A DNA stretch of 64,000 bases from Allobosea sp. (GCF_017308015.1 NZ_JAFKFW010000014.1:1-64000), one strand, 5' to 3'. Numbered from the stretch's first letter, positions 1 to 10,373 are shown. The notes: a model not told the origin generated them from the letters alone. Made by a program: numbers and translations.

Positions 1-1734
1 CTGATCTCGGGCAAGCTCGAGCTCTGGGAAGGCATGCGCCAGATGGTGCATCCCGAGCGCATCCTCGATCCCAAGCTCGCTGCGACCCTGCCGGCCTTCG
101 AGCCGGTCTATCCGCTGACCGAGGGCATCGGCCAGCGCATGATGATGCGCACCGTGCAGGCCGCCGCCGAGCGCTGCCCGGAGATGCCGGAATGGCAGGA
201 CCCGGCCTTTCTCGCAAAAGGCGACTTCCCCTCGTTCCATGCGGCGATCGAGGCCCTGCACCATCCGGTCTACCGCAAGGCGGCCGAGGGCGACACGGTC
301 GCGCGCCGTCGCATCGGCTATGACGAGTTGCTGGCGAGCCAGATCGCGCTCGCGCTGGTGCGCCGCCAGCAGAAGAAAATCGCCGGCCGTGCCACCACTG
401 GCGACGGGGGTGTACGCTTCCGCATTCAGTCCGCCCTGCCCTTCGAGTTGACCGAAGGCCAGCGCAAGGCGATTGCCGATATCCATGCCGACATGGCCCG
501 GCCGGAAAAGATGCTGCGCCTCCTCCAGGGCGATGTCGGCTCGGGCAAGACCGTGGTCGCGCTGATGTCCATGGCCGCCGCCGCCGAGGCCGGACGGCAA
601 TCGGTTCTGATGGCGCCGACCGAAATCCTCGCCCGCCAGCATGCCGAGAGGCTTGCGCCCTTGGCCGAGAAGGCCGGCCTGAAGCTCGCTTTGCTCACCG
701 GGCGCGAGAAGGGCGCCGGCCGCAAGCAGGTGCTCTCCGGGCTGGCCGACGGCTCGATCGATATCGCCGTCGGCACCCACGCGCTGTTTCAGGAGGGCGT
801 CGCCTTCAACGATCTCGCGCTGGCCGTGGTCGACGAGCAGCACCGCTTCGGCGTCCACCAGCGCCTGCTGCTCGGCTCCAAGGGCGAGGCGGTCGACGTG
901 CTGGTCATGACCGCGACGCCGATCCCGCGCACGTTGGCGCTGACATGGTTCGGCGACATGGATGTCTCGATCCTCTCCGAGAAGCCGGCCGGCCGGAAGC
1001 CGATCGTCACCCGCGCCGTCTCCTCGGAACGCTATGACGAGGTCGTCGGTGCCATCGGCCGGGCTGTCGAGAGCGGCGCGCAGGCCTATTGGGTCTGCCC
1101 GCTGGTGCAGGAATCCGACACGCTCGACGTCGCCGCCGCGCAGGAGCGCTTCGATGCGCTGCGCGAAATCTTCGGCGACAAGGTCGGCTTGCTGCACGGC
1201 CAGATGCCCGGCCGCGACAAGGACGCCGCCATGGCTGCCTTCGTCGCCGGCGAGACACGAATCCTCGTCTCGACGACGGTGATCGAGGTTGGCGTCGACG
1301 TGCCCAATGCCAGCGTCATGGTGATCGAGCATGCCGAGCGCTTCGGGCTCGCGCAGCTCCACCAGTTGCGCGGGCGGATCGGGCGCGGCTCGGCCGCCTC
1401 GACCTGCCTCCTGCTTTACAAAGGGCCGCTCGGGCCGATCGCCGAGGCCCGCCTCACGATCATGCGCGAGACCGAGGACGGATTCCGCATCGCCGAGGAG
1501 GATCTTCGCCTGCGCGGCGAAGGCGAGGTGCTCGGCACCAAGCAGTCGGGCTCGCCGGACTGGCGCATCGCCCGGCCGGAGATCGATGGCGACCTTCTGG
1601 CGGCCGCGCGCGACGATGCGCGCCTTCTGATCGAGCGCGACCCGCATCTGGAGACGCCGCGCGGCCAGGCGATCCGGGTGCTGCTCTATCTGTTCGAACG
1701 CGACGTCGCGATCCGCCTGCTCAGGGCGGGTTGA
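1..1734 (+). CDS. recG: ATP-dependent DNA helicase RecG (5' part cut off by window edge)
   Basis: RecG unwinds branched DNA and regresses stalled replication forks. The reading frame is open from base 1, so the start lies upstream. About 577 residues are visible against roughly 690-700 for the family, so about 120 N-terminal residues (wedge-domain part) are missing. The Walker A motif GDVGSGKT is encoded near 529-552 and a DEQH box near 832-843, followed by a conserved helicase C-terminal half and the RecG-type tail (EEDLRLRGEGEVLGTKQSG). The 3' end overlaps the convergent DUF502 gene by 14 bp. Identification is firm; only the N-terminus is unseen. Confidence 0.96.
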   Translation: MISGKLELWEGMRQMVHPERILDPKLAATLPAFEPVYPLTEGIGQRMMMRTVQAAAERCPEMPEWQDPAFLAKGDFPSFHAAIEALHHPVYRKAAEGDTVARRRIGYDELLASQIALALVRRQQKKIAGRATTGDGGVRFRIQSALPFELTEGQRKAIADIHADMARPEKMLRLLQGDVGSGKTVVALMSMAAAAEAGRQSVLMAPTEILARQHAERLAPLAEKAGLKLALLTGREKGAGRKQVLSGLADGSIDIAVGTHALFQEGVAFNDLALAVVDEQHRFGVHQRLLLGSKGEAVDVLVMTATPIPRTLALTWFGDMDVSILSEKPAGRKPIVTRAVSSERYDEVVGAIGRAVESGAQAYWVCPLVQESDTLDVAAAQERFDALREIFGDKVGLLHGQMPGRDKDAAMAAFVAGETRILVSTTVIEVGVDVPNASVMVIEHAERFGLAQLHQLRGRIGRGSAASTCLLLYKGPLGPIAEARLTIMRETEDGFRIAEEDLRLRGEGEVLGTKQSGSPDWRIARPEIDGDLLAAARDDARLLIERDPHLETPRGQAIRVLLYLFERDVAIRLLRAG

Positions 1735-2452
1735 CGGGCGGCTTCCCCTCGACCTTCGGCTTGCCGTTCTGTTCGCCGGGCTGGATCAGGCCCGCCGACA
1801 TGATCAGCTTGGCGCCATCCTCGACCGAGATCGAGAGCTCGACGACCTCGCGCCGCGGCAGATAGAAGAAGAAACCCGTCGTGGGATTCGGCGTGCAGGG
1901 CAGGAAGACGCCGATCTGCTCCTCGCCCGGCTCCTGGCCCTTCGGCAGGCGTCCGGCGATCTCGGGCGCCGCTTCCTGCGCGATGAAGACGATCGACCAC
2001 ATGCCGGGCTGCGGGAACTGCACCATCCCGACCTTGCGGAACGACGTGCCGGATTGCGAGAAGATCGTCTCGAAGACCTGTTTCACGCCCTTGTACAGGC
2101 TGCGCACCACCGGCATGCGGTCGAGGATCGCCTCGCCCGCATTGAGGAGCGAGCGTCCGACGAGATTGGCCGTGAGAAAGCCGAGCAGCGTCAGCCCGAC
2201 GAGCGCGATGACGAGCCCGAATCCAGGGACCGGGTAAGGCAGATAGGCATCGGGCAGGTACGAATTCGGGATGAGCGGCTTCACCAGCCCGTCGATGAAG
2301 TTGATGAACCACCAGGTCACCGAGGCCGTGATGGCGAGCGGGGCGGCAATGACCAGCCCGGTCAGGAAATAGCGGCGCAGGCGTGCCCCCCAGGTAGGGC
2401 GCAGGATTTCCGTATGAAGGATGAGACGCGGATCGGGCGGGCCGGCTGTCAT
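1721..2452 (-). CDS. DUF502 family membrane protein
   Basis: A 243-residue protein of the DUF502 family, found in many bacteria and of unknown molecular function. Two strongly hydrophobic segments lie near residues 27-48 and 73-95. They are followed by the family's soluble domain with LPCTPNPTTGFFFYLPR and a charged, proline-rich tail. The ATG at 2452 is chosen because GGGAGAAA sits just upstream; an in-frame ATG 53 codons earlier would add a basic, unstructured extension. It is convergent and overlapping with recG and divergent from the DUF454 gene. Function is not known. Confidence 0.85.
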   Translation of the reverse strand: MTAGPPDPRLILHTEILRPTWGARLRRYFLTGLVIAAPLAITASVTWWFINFIDGLVKPLIPNSYLPDAYLPYPVPGFGLVIALVGLTLLGFLTANLVGRSLLNAGEAILDRMPVVRSLYKGVKQVFETIFSQSGTSFRKVGMVQFPQPGMWSIVFIAQEAAPEIAGRLPKGQEPGEEQIGVFLPCTPNPTTGFFFYLPRREVVELSISVEDGAKLIMSAGLIQPGEQNGKPKVEGKPPVNPP

Positions 2453-2565
2453 CGTTTCTCCCAAAACACCGGCGCGACGTCCCGCCGGCTTGCGGCGGCC
2501 GGCATGGGCCGCGATATGACACGATAAGCGAGGCGGCGCCATCCGCCAGCCCCTATGGCATCGGA

Positions 2566-2590
2566 CCGGAAAGCGAAAACCGCTTTTCGG
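2566..2590. repeat. intergenic hairpin between divergent genes
   Basis: Ten-base arms CCGGAAAGCG and CGCTTTTCGG flank an AAAAC loop, with one G-T wobble. It lies in the 233-bp divergent spacer between the DUF502 and DUF454 genes. It could be a REP-type element or a leader hairpin of the DUF502 transcript; nothing in the sequence decides between these. Confidence 0.45.
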
Positions 2591-2685
2591 AATAATCCGA
2601 CGCGATACCAACAGGATAGATCATCATCACCGCGTCCGGTAGAACGGGCGATGATCTAGGGGCCGACGCAAGCAAGGATGAGGCC

Positions 2686-3072
2686 GTGACCGAGCCGGAT
2701 CAGGCGCGACGCCGATGGTCGCGGCCGCTGCTTTTCGCTGTGGGCTGGGTGTTCACGGCGCTGGGCGTCATCGGGCTCGTCCTGCCGCTGATGCCCGGCA
2801 CGATCTTTCTGATCGCAGCGGCCTGGTGCTTTTCGCAGTCCTCGCCGCGATTCGAGGCGTGGCTGCTCGGGCATCCTTACCTCGGACCGCATGTCCTGCG
2901 CTGGCGCAGAACCGGCGCCATCGCCCGGCGAGCGAAATATCTTGCCTGCGGCTCGATGGCGTTGAGCTTTGCGCTTCTCACGCAAACGAGTGCGCCGCCG
3001 ATCGCTCTCGCGACGGCGGCGCTGTGTCTGGTTGGGGCGGGCCTCTACGTCTCAACCCGGCCCGAAGCCTGA
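2686..3072 (+). CDS. DUF454 (YbaN-type) small membrane protein
   Basis: A 128-residue inner-membrane protein of the YbaN/DUF454 family. Hydrophobic segments at about residues 14-50 contain the family signature GVIGLVLPLMPGTIFLIAAAWCFSQSSPRFEAWL, quoted here only as overlapping pieces GLVLPLMPGT and FLIAAAWCFSQSSPRFE; two more hydrophobic stretches follow near 85-125. The start is GTG at 2686 behind AAGGATGAGG; the ATG at 2678 is out of frame and stops at once. It is a single gene ending 8 bp before the convergent glmS stop. Function is unknown. Confidence 0.85.
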   Translation: MTEPDQARRRWSRPLLFAVGWVFTALGVIGLVLPLMPGTIFLIAAAWCFSQSSPRFEAWLLGHPYLGPHVLRWRRTGAIARRAKYLACGSMALSFALLTQTSAPPIALATAALCLVGAGLYVSTRPEA

Positions 3073-3079
3073 TCGATCG

Positions 3080-4906
3080 TCACTCCACCGTGACGGATTT
3101 CGCCAGGTTGCGCGGCTGATCGACGTCCTTGCCCATGAAAACCGCCGTCTGATAGGCGATCATCTGGATCGGCAGGGCGTAGACGATCGGCGCGAAGGTC
3201 GGGTCCATATCGGGCATGATGATCGTCGCCTCCGGCTCGATGCCGCATTCGGCGGCGCCCTTCGCATCGGTGACGAGGATGATGCGGCCGCCGCGCGCCG
3301 CAACCTCCTGCATGTTGGAGGCGGTCTTCTCGAACAGCGCGTCATGAGGCGCGACCACGATGACCGGCATATCCTGATCGATCAATGCGATGGGACCGTG
3401 CTTCAATTCACCTGCCGGATAACCTTCCGCGTGGATGTAGCTGATTTCCTTGAGCTTCAAGGCGCCTTCTAGCGCGAGCGGGAAGCTGGTTCCGCGACCG
3501 AGATAGAGCACGTCCTTGGCACGCGAGAGCTTTTGCGAGAGCTGCTCGATCTGCGGCTCGAGCTGAAGCGCCCTGGCCATCAATCCCGGGAGCGCGATCA
3601 GGTGCTGGACGTGAGCAGCCTCGTCCCCGGCCGAGAGCGTTCCGCGGGCGCGGGCTGCGGCGAGCGCGAGCGAGGCGAAGACCGCGAGCTGGCAGACGAA
3701 GGCCTTCGTCGAGGCGACGCCGATCTCGGGGCCGGCGAGCGTCGGCGCGACCGCATCGCTCTCGCGCGCGATCGTCGAGGTCGGCACGTTGACGACCGAG
3801 AGGATGGCCTGACCGTTCTGGCGGGCGTAGCGCAGCCCGGCCAGCGTGTCGGCGGTTTCGCCGGACTGCGAGACGAAGAGCGCCAGCCCCTGGTCCGGCA
3901 ACGGCGCCTCGCGATAGCGGAATTCGGAGGCGACATCGATCTCCACCGGCAGGCGCGCCAGCTTCTCGAACCAGTATTTCGCGATGAGGCCGGCATAATA
4001 GGAGGTGCCGCAGGCGCTGATCGTGAGGCGCGAGAGGCCCTTCCAATCGATCTGGTCGCCGAAGGGCAGGCGCACCTTGCCGTTGGCCATGTCGAGATAT
4101 TGCGTCAGCGTGTGGCCGACGACCTCGGGCTGCTCGTAGATCTCCTTGGCCATGAAGTGGCGGTGATTGCCCTTCTCGACCAGGAAAGCGCCGGCGGCGA
4201 CGCGCTGGGCGCGGCGTTCGACCTGGTTGTTGCTCTTGTCGTAGAAGGTCGCGCCGCGGCGATGGAGAACGACCCAGTCGCCCTCCTCCAGATAGGCGAT
4301 GAGACTGGTGAAAGGCGCCAGCGCCAGCGCGTCCGAGCCGAGATACATCTCGCCCTCGCCGATGCCGACGGCCAGAGGCGAGCCCTTGCGGGCGCCGATC
4401 AGCAGGTCGTCCTCGCCCTGGAACAGGAAGGCGAGAGCGAAGGCGCCGTGCAGGCGCGGCAGGCTCGCCGCCACCGCATCGACCGGGCTCTTGCCACGAT
4501 CCAGCTCGCGGGTGACGAGATGGGCGACGATCTCGGTATCGGTTTCCGTCTCGAAGACGTAGCCGTCGGCCTGGAGCTCGGCTCGCAGGTCGCGGAAATT
4601 CTCGATGATACCATTATGGACGACCGCGAGCCTGGGGGTCGCGTGCGGATGGGCATTGGTCTCGTTGGGCTTGCCATGGGTGGCCCAGCGGGTGTGACCG
4701 ATGCCCACCAGGCCCTGAAGCGGCTCGGTCGAGAGGCGAATCTCGAGATTTCTGAGCTTGCCTTCGGCGCGGCGGCGGGTGAGCTGTCCGGCTTCCAGGG
4801 TCGCGACGCCGGCGGAATCGTAACCGCGATACTCAAGCCGCCGCAGGGCCTCGACGACCTGCGGTGCCACTGCTTCCTTGCCCAGAATCCCGACGATGCC
4901 GCACAT
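3080..4906 (-). CDS. glmS: glutamine--fructose-6-phosphate aminotransferase (isomerizing) GlmS
   Basis: GlmS makes glucosamine-6-phosphate from fructose-6-phosphate and glutamine, the first committed step towards UDP-GlcNAc for peptidoglycan and lipid A. The 608-residue protein begins MCGIVGILG, so the catalytic Cys2 nucleophile is exposed after Met removal. This fixes the start at 4906, behind GAGGGG. An N-terminal class II glutaminase domain is followed by two SIS sugar-isomerase domains (SACGTSYYAGL, SQSGETADTL, GRGTSFPLALEGALKLKE) and the C-terminal AKSVTVE. It lies 120 bp downstream of glmU in the same direction, so the two steps of the pathway are probably cotranscribed. No glmS-type ribozyme is visible. 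Confidence 0.97.
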   Translation of the reverse strand: MCGIVGILGKEAVAPQVVEALRRLEYRGYDSAGVATLEAGQLTRRRAEGKLRNLEIRLSTEPLQGLVGIGHTRWATHGKPNETNAHPHATPRLAVVHNGIIENFRDLRAELQADGYVFETETDTEIVAHLVTRELDRGKSPVDAVAASLPRLHGAFALAFLFQGEDDLLIGARKGSPLAVGIGEGEMYLGSDALALAPFTSLIAYLEEGDWVVLHRRGATFYDKSNNQVERRAQRVAAGAFLVEKGNHRHFMAKEIYEQPEVVGHTLTQYLDMANGKVRLPFGDQIDWKGLSRLTISACGTSYYAGLIAKYWFEKLARLPVEIDVASEFRYREAPLPDQGLALFVSQSGETADTLAGLRYARQNGQAILSVVNVPTSTIARESDAVAPTLAGPEIGVASTKAFVCQLAVFASLALAAARARGTLSAGDEAAHVQHLIALPGLMARALQLEPQIEQLSQKLSRAKDVLYLGRGTSFPLALEGALKLKEISYIHAEGYPAGELKHGPIALIDQDMPVIVVAPHDALFEKTASNMQEVAARGGRIILVTDAKGAAECGIEPEATIIMPDMDPTFAPIVYALPIQMIAYQTAVFMGKDVDQPRNLAKSVTVE

Positions 4907-5026
4907 GGGCGAACCCCTCAAGCCGTTGCTGTCGGCAAAGCGCATAGCCGCGATCGGCGCGCATGCCCAATCAATCTACATGACGAACTGTGAACGGCGA
5001 ATGGCCCGATCCGCCGCTGTTCCGGC

Positions 5027-6403
5027 CTATTCGGCCGTCTTCTTGGCCGCCTTCCTTGCCGATGCGACGGCGCGGAACGACGTGGCCCAGCCTTCCTTCT
5101 CGATCTGCCGGGCACGACCGATGGCGAGCGCATCCGGTGCGACGTCGCTGGTGATGACCGAGCCGGAGCCGACGATGGCGCCCTCGCCGATCGTGACCGG
5201 CGCGACCAGGGAGGAGTTCGAGCCGACGAAGGCGTTGGCGCCGATCGTCGTCCTGGATTTGTTGAAGCCGTCATAGTTGCAGGTGATCGTGCCGGCGCCG
5301 ATATTCGCCGCGGCTCCCACCGAGGCATCGCCGATATAGGTCAGGTGGTTGACCTTGGCGCCGGGACCGATATCGGCGGCCTTCACCTCGACGAAATTGC
5401 CGACCTTCGCCCCCCTTGCGAGCTTCGTGCCCGGTCGCAGGCGCCCATAGGGGCCGACGCTGGCATCCGCCCCGACCGTGGCGCCCTCCAGATGCGAAAA
5501 CGCGTGAATCACGGCGCCGTCATCGACACGCACGCCCGGTCCGAAGACCACGTTCGGCTCGATCACGACATCGCGGCCGATCTCGGTATCATGGCTGAAG
5601 AACACCGTCTCGGGCGCGATCAGCGTCGCACCGCCGAGCATGACGGCGAGGCGCTTGCGCCGCTGGAAATCCGCCTCCACGGCTGCCAGTTGCGCACGGT
5701 CGTTGACGCCCTGGACCTCGCTCTCGGGCGCCTGCAGCGCGACGGCCCGGAGTCCGCGCTTCCGCGCCACCTCGACCGCGTCGGTGAGATAGAATTCGCC
5801 CTGGGCGTTGTCGCAGCCGATCGCCTCCAGAATCGAGAGGGCATGCTTGCCGGAGAGCGCCATCAGGCCGGCGTTGCAGAGCGTGATGGCGCGCTGCTCC
5901 GGCGTCGCGTCCCGGTGTTCGACGATCGCCTCGAGATGCCCGTCCTTCTCGACGAAGCGGCCATAGCCCGTCGGGTCTTTCGCTTCGAAGCCGAGTGCGA
6001 CGACGGCTGCGCCGCCGGACAGGGCCTGGCGCAGAGCCGAAAACGTTTCCGGACGAACGAGCGGCGTGTCTCCGAAGGCGATGATGACGTCGTCATGGCC
6101 GGCCGCGATGGCGGCCTTCGCGGCCAGCGCCGCATGGGCGGTGCCGCGGCGCTCGTGCTGGATCGCGATCTGCGCATGAGGAAGCTGCTTGCGCGCCGCC
6201 TCGCCGACTTCCGGCCGCTCCGAGGAGATCACGACGGCGACGGCATCGGCACCGGCCTCCGAGACAGCCGCGAGTGCGTGTCCGAGCAGCGACCGGCCTG
6301 CCACGGCGTGGAGTACCTTCGGCCCGCGCGATTTCATGCGGGTGCCCTCTCCCGCGGCCAGGACGATCGCGAGGCAGGATCGGGCCGGCTGCATTTCGGT
6401 CAT
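5027..6403 (-). CDS. glmU: bifunctional UDP-GlcNAc pyrophosphorylase / glucosamine-1-phosphate acetyltransferase GlmU
   Basis: GlmU acetylates glucosamine-1-phosphate and then uridylylates it to UDP-GlcNAc. The 458-residue protein is of normal family length. The N-terminal uridyltransferase domain has [11 protein letters not shown] and GPKVLH at about residues 15-31. The C-terminal left-handed beta-helix shows hexapeptide repeats and the conserved stretch NFVEVK...[14 protein letters not shown]...[13 protein letters not shown]. It is the first gene of a glmU-glmS unit. The start at 6403 is preceded by GAGAAAC; a second ATG three codons later is possible. Confidence 0.97.
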   Translation of the reverse strand: MTEMQPARSCLAIVLAAGEGTRMKSRGPKVLHAVAGRSLLGHALAAVSEAGADAVAVVISSERPEVGEAARKQLPHAQIAIQHERRGTAHAALAAKAAIAAGHDDVIIAFGDTPLVRPETFSALRQALSGGAAVVALGFEAKDPTGYGRFVEKDGHLEAIVEHRDATPEQRAITLCNAGLMALSGKHALSILEAIGCDNAQGEFYLTDAVEVARKRGLRAVALQAPESEVQGVNDRAQLAAVEADFQRRKRLAVMLGGATLIAPETVFFSHDTEIGRDVVIEPNVVFGPGVRVDDGAVIHAFSHLEGATVGADASVGPYGRLRPGTKLARGAKVGNFVEVKAADIGPGAKVNHLTYIGDASVGAAANIGAGTITCNYDGFNKSRTTIGANAFVGSNSSLVAPVTIGEGAIVGSGSVITSDVAPDALAIGRARQIEKEGWATSFRAVASARKAAKKTAE

Positions 6404-6637
6404 GTTTCTCGTTTCCCCTGCAGGGCATGATTGAACCGCTGCCCGCGCACAAAGTTCAATCGCGGCAAAAGGCTCCTTTCAGGGACGGTCATCCTGCCGG
6501 CTTGACGCCGGCTTGATTTCGATGGATCGCAGCATCCGAAAGGCGTGCATCTTCCCGGTCGGAAAGGCTTTTCAGGCGAACTGGAAATGCTCTAGAAGCG
6601 CGAGGGGCGAGGGCGTCGCCCGCGTAGTTTGGATCCC

Positions 6638-8197
6638 ATGTCGAAACCCTTGAATCGTAGGCAGTTTCTGGAAGGCGCCGCTGGCGGCGCAGCGCTGCTC
6701 TCTCTGGCCGGCCCGGCCGCGGCGCAGGCCCCGACGAGCGCCGCTTCCTTCAACATCCCCTCCCTCGCGGACGGGCAGCGTTTCGACCCGGCGCTGGTGG
6801 TCGATGCCGCCCGGGCCCTGGCCCAGCGTCCGCTGCTTCCGCTGGTCACCAACGACCTGCCGGAGGGCTATACCACCCTCCCCGCCGACCAGTATGCGGG
6901 TATCCGGATGCAGCCGGGCGGCACGGTCTGGGCTGGCGAGAATCGGGGCTTCACCGTCGAGCCTCTGCATCGCGGCTTTGTCTTCTCGAATCCGGTGAGC
7001 CTGTTCACGATCGAGGAGAGCACGATCCGCCGTATCGGCTTCGATCGCAGCAAGTTCGACTACGGGCGGGTTGCGCCGCCACCGGCCAATGCCGATCTGC
7101 AATTCTCCGGCATGCGGATCGCGGCCGGTCTGGAGCGCCCGTTCGAGGTTGCGGTCTTCCAGGGCGGCACCTTCTTCCGCGCCCTGGCGCGGGGGCAGAA
7201 TTTCGGCGCGATGGCGCGCGCCCTGATCCTGCGTCCCGGCGAGACGCGCGGCGAGGAACTGCCGTTCTTCCGGGCGTTCTGGATCGAACGGCCGAGCCCG
7301 GCCGTGGGCTCGCTGGTGATTCACGGCCTGCTCGATTCGGAAAGCGTCGTGGGCGCGGTACGAATGACGCTGCGTCCGGGCGACGTCACCTTCATGGATG
7401 TCGAAATGACGCTGTTCGCGCGGCAGGCGCTCGATCATGTCGGCTTTGGCTGCACCAGCGCGACCTTCCTCTCCGGCCCGCAGAGCCGGCGCGTCTTCGA
7501 CGACATCCGTCCCTCGATCGGCGAAGTGTCCGGCGTCCAGATGCAGTCGGGCGGCGGCGAATGGATCTATCGGCCGGTCAACAATCCGGCGACCCTGCAG
7601 GTCTCTTCCTTCGTCGACGAGAATCCCAAGGGCTTCGGCCTGGTTCAGCGCGAGCGCGACCCCGCCGCCTTCCAGGACGATGACCAGCGTTTCGAGCTTC
7701 GGCCTAGCGTCTGGATGGAGCCGCTGGGCGACTGGGGCGCCGGCTCGGTCCAGCTCATCGAAATCCCCAGCGATTCCGAGCCGAACAAGAACATCATCAT
7801 GTACTGGCGTCCGAAGCAGCCGCTCGCGGCCGGCAGCGAGACCTCGCTGAGCTACCGCCAGGCCTGGTGCTGGCAGCCGCCGGAGCGCCCACCCCTGGCG
7901 CTCGCCACCCGCTCGCGGCAGGGCAAGGGCTCGCAGGGGCGGCGGCGGCGCTTCATCGTCGAGTTTACCGGCGACAAGCTAGCCGATGCGGCGCTGATCG
8001 CCTCGACGCGGGCGACGATCACCGCCCAGCCCGGGGCGGTCCACAACGTTCGCCTGTGGCCCTATCCGGAGCGCAAGCTGATGCGCGTCGGCTTCGAGGT
8101 CGATCCCGGCAACGACAATCTGTCCGAGCTCCGGCTCGTCCTGCAATCGGGCGGCCAGCCCGTCTCTGAGACCTGGTTGAATCGATGGACCTGGTAA
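6638..8197 (+). CDS. periplasmic glucan biosynthesis protein, OpgG/OpgD family
   Basis: A 519-residue protein of the MdoG/OpgG family, which acts in the periplasm in the assembly or branching of osmoregulated glucans. The N-terminus carries a twin-arginine motif (NRRQFLEG, residues 6-13) followed by a hydrophobic stretch ending AAAQA, so Tat export is likely. Tat export is typical of OpgD, while the position directly before opgH is typical of OpgG; the sequence alone does not settle which. The body has family blocks such as LPADQYAGIR and FGLVQRERD. The start is ATG at 6638; a TTG at 6629 is possible but less likely. Its 3' end overlaps opgH by 13 bases, indicating translational coupling. Confidence 0.9.
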   Translation: MSKPLNRRQFLEGAAGGAALLSLAGPAAAQAPTSAASFNIPSLADGQRFDPALVVDAARALAQRPLLPLVTNDLPEGYTTLPADQYAGIRMQPGGTVWAGENRGFTVEPLHRGFVFSNPVSLFTIEESTIRRIGFDRSKFDYGRVAPPPANADLQFSGMRIAAGLERPFEVAVFQGGTFFRALARGQNFGAMARALILRPGETRGEELPFFRAFWIERPSPAVGSLVIHGLLDSESVVGAVRMTLRPGDVTFMDVEMTLFARQALDHVGFGCTSATFLSGPQSRRVFDDIRPSIGEVSGVQMQSGGGEWIYRPVNNPATLQVSSFVDENPKGFGLVQRERDPAAFQDDDQRFELRPSVWMEPLGDWGAGSVQLIEIPSDSEPNKNIIMYWRPKQPLAAGSETSLSYRQAWCWQPPERPPLALATRSRQGKGSQGRRRRFIVEFTGDKLADAALIASTRATITAQPGAVHNVRLWPYPERKLMRVGFEVDPGNDNLSELRLVLQSGGQPVSETWLNRWTW

Positions 8198-10368
8198 CGG
8201 CAGCCCGCCGCGACGCCATGGATGCGGAACAGCGCAGCTACAACGCGGCCCGCGAGCCGGCGACGCCGCCCGAAGATCCGTTGGTCATGCCGGTGCAATC
8301 GTTCCGGAGCTGGAACCCGTCGGAGCGCCGCGCGCCGGCTGATCCCCGCAACTGGAAGACACCCTGGCTGAAGCGCCTCTTCGTCTTCGGCGGCGGCTTC
8401 GCGCTCACCGCCTTCGGCGCCTGGGAAATGTACAATGTCGTGTCGGTCAGCCGCACGACCTCGCTGCAGTACGCCTTGCTCGTGCTGTTCACGATCAACT
8501 TCTCGTGGATCGCGCTCGCCTTCACCAGCGCGCTGCTCGGCTTCTTCGGCGTGCTGTTCGGCGCCGGCCGCGCGGACCGGGCTGAGACCCTGAAGCACCG
8601 CACCGTCGTGGTGATGCCGATCTACAACGAGTCGTCGGCGCGGATCTTCGCGGCGGTGGCGGCGATCCGAGAATCGGTCGAGGCGACCGGCCTCGGCGAC
8701 CATTTCGATTATTTCGTCGTCTCCGACACCACCAACCCGGATGTCTGGGTGGCGGAGGAGCGCGCCTTCCTGGCGCTGCGCGAGCGCCTCGGCCCCAACA
8801 GCCGTGTCTATTACCGGCACCGGCCGAAGAACCACCATCGCAAGGCCGGCAACATCGCCGATTTCGTCACCCGCTGGGGCGGGCTCTACGAGCACATGGT
8901 CGTACTCGACGCCGACAGTCTGATGACCGGCACCTGTATCGTGCGCCTCGCCGCCGCGATGGAGAACGATCCCGATGCCGGCATCATCCAGTCGCTGCCG
9001 CTGATCATCAACCGCAACACCTTCTTCGCCCGGCTCCAGCAATTCGCGGCGCGGGTCTATGGCCCGGTCATCGCCACGGGGCTCGCCATGTGGTCCGGCC
9101 GCGACGGCAATTACTGGGGCCATAACGCGATCATCAGGACGCAGGCCTTCGCCGACCATTGCGGCCTGCCGGACCTGAAGGGCAAGCCGCCCTTCGGCGG
9201 CCATGTGCTCAGTCACGACTTCGTTGAGGCGGCGCTGATCCGCCGTGCCGGCTGGTCGGTCTACATGCTGCCGGATCTGACCGGTTCCTACGAGGAAAGT
9301 CCGCCCTCGCTTATCGACATCTCGGTGCGCGACCGGCGCTGGTGCCAGGGTAATCTCCAGCATTCGCGGATCATGGGCGCCAAGGGCTTCGTCATGCCGA
9401 CGCGCCAGCATTTCGCCACCGGCATCATGGGCTATCTCGCCTCGCCGCTCTGGCTGATGCAGCTCGTGGTCGGCATCCTGATCGTTCTGCAGGTCAATTA
9501 CGCACGGCCTGAGTACTTCACGCAGGAATTCACGCTCTTCCCGGTCTGGCCGCGCTTCGACCCCGAGCGCGCCTTGCGCCTGTTCGCGCTGACCATGGCG
9601 ATCCTGCTGGCGCCGAAGCTGTTCGGCCTGCTGCTGACGCTGTTCAACACCAAGCTGCGCCGAGCCGGTGGCGGCGCGATCCGCCTGATCGTCTCGGCGC
9701 TGATCGAGGTCCTGTTCTCGGCCTTCTTCGCACCGATCATGATGCTGATCCAGTCAGGCTCGGTCTTCCAGATCCTGCTCGGCCGCGACACCGGCTGGAA
9801 CCCGCAGCGGCGCGACGACGGCTCGATCCCGCTGAAGGACATCATCCGCCGGCACCGGACCCATACCGTGCTCGGCGTCGTGACCGGCCTCTCGGCCTTC
9901 ATGATCGCGACCTCGCTGTTTGCCTGGATGTCTCCGACGATCGTCGGCCTCGTGCTGGCGATTCCGCTGTCATGGGCCTCGGGGCAGCTCGCCATCGGCC
10001 TCTGGCTCAAGCGCCACAAGCTGCTGCTGACGCCGGAGGAAGGCGCTCCGCCCGCAATCGCGACGCGCGCCAACGAGTTGCAGGCCGAGTTCGAGAAGGC
10101 CGGCTATGACGATGCCGACGGCATCAAGGCGCTTCATGGCGATGCGGAGCTGCGCCATGCCCATGAACTGATGCTGCCCTATGGCCAGTCGCGCCGGCGC
10201 GGCGAGATCGAGCCCGATCGCGCGGTGGCGCAGGCCAAGCTCGTCGATGCCGAGACGGTCGACGACGCCGCGATCTGGCTGAAGCCGAAGGAGCGCATGG
10301 TCGTGCTGCACGACAGAGCCCTGATCGGCTTGCTCGCTTCACTGCCGCCGGTCGAGGCGAAGGGCTGA
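8185..10368 (+). CDS. opgH: glucans biosynthesis glucosyltransferase OpgH (MdoH)
   Basis: A 727-residue inner-membrane family 2 glycosyltransferase that polymerises glucose from UDP-glucose into the periplasmic-glucan backbone. Two hydrophobic segments near residues 65-125 precede the catalytic domain, which has VVMPIYNE, the DADS metal-binding motif (VVLDADSLMTG), SHDFVEAAL and the processive-enzyme motif RDRRWCQGN. Several further membrane segments follow. The start at 8185 overlaps the preceding gene; an internal ATG at 8218 is an alternative. The gene is followed by a hairpin and the convergent VOC gene. Confidence 0.95.
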   Translation: MDLVTAARRDAMDAEQRSYNAAREPATPPEDPLVMPVQSFRSWNPSERRAPADPRNWKTPWLKRLFVFGGGFALTAFGAWEMYNVVSVSRTTSLQYALLVLFTINFSWIALAFTSALLGFFGVLFGAGRADRAETLKHRTVVVMPIYNESSARIFAAVAAIRESVEATGLGDHFDYFVVSDTTNPDVWVAEERAFLALRERLGPNSRVYYRHRPKNHHRKAGNIADFVTRWGGLYEHMVVLDADSLMTGTCIVRLAAAMENDPDAGIIQSLPLIINRNTFFARLQQFAARVYGPVIATGLAMWSGRDGNYWGHNAIIRTQAFADHCGLPDLKGKPPFGGHVLSHDFVEAALIRRAGWSVYMLPDLTGSYEESPPSLIDISVRDRRWCQGNLQHSRIMGAKGFVMPTRQHFATGIMGYLASPLWLMQLVVGILIVLQVNYARPEYFTQEFTLFPVWPRFDPERALRLFALTMAILLAPKLFGLLLTLFNTKLRRAGGGAIRLIVSALIEVLFSAFFAPIMMLIQSGSVFQILLGRDTGWNPQRRDDGSIPLKDIIRRHRTHTVLGVVTGLSAFMIATSLFAWMSPTIVGLVLAIPLSWASGQLAIGLWLKRHKLLLTPEEGAPPAIATRANELQAEFEKAGYDDADGIKALHGDAELRHAHELMLPYGQSRRRGEIEPDRAVAQAKLVDAETVDDAAIWLKPKERMVVLHDRALIGLLASLPPVEAKG

Positions 10369-10373
10369 AATGC

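Noticed and set aside
4906-5026. glmS ribozyme or riboswitch in the glmU-glmS spacer
   Set aside because: The spacer is only 120 bp and shows no ribozyme core; glmS ribozymes are a Gram-positive feature.
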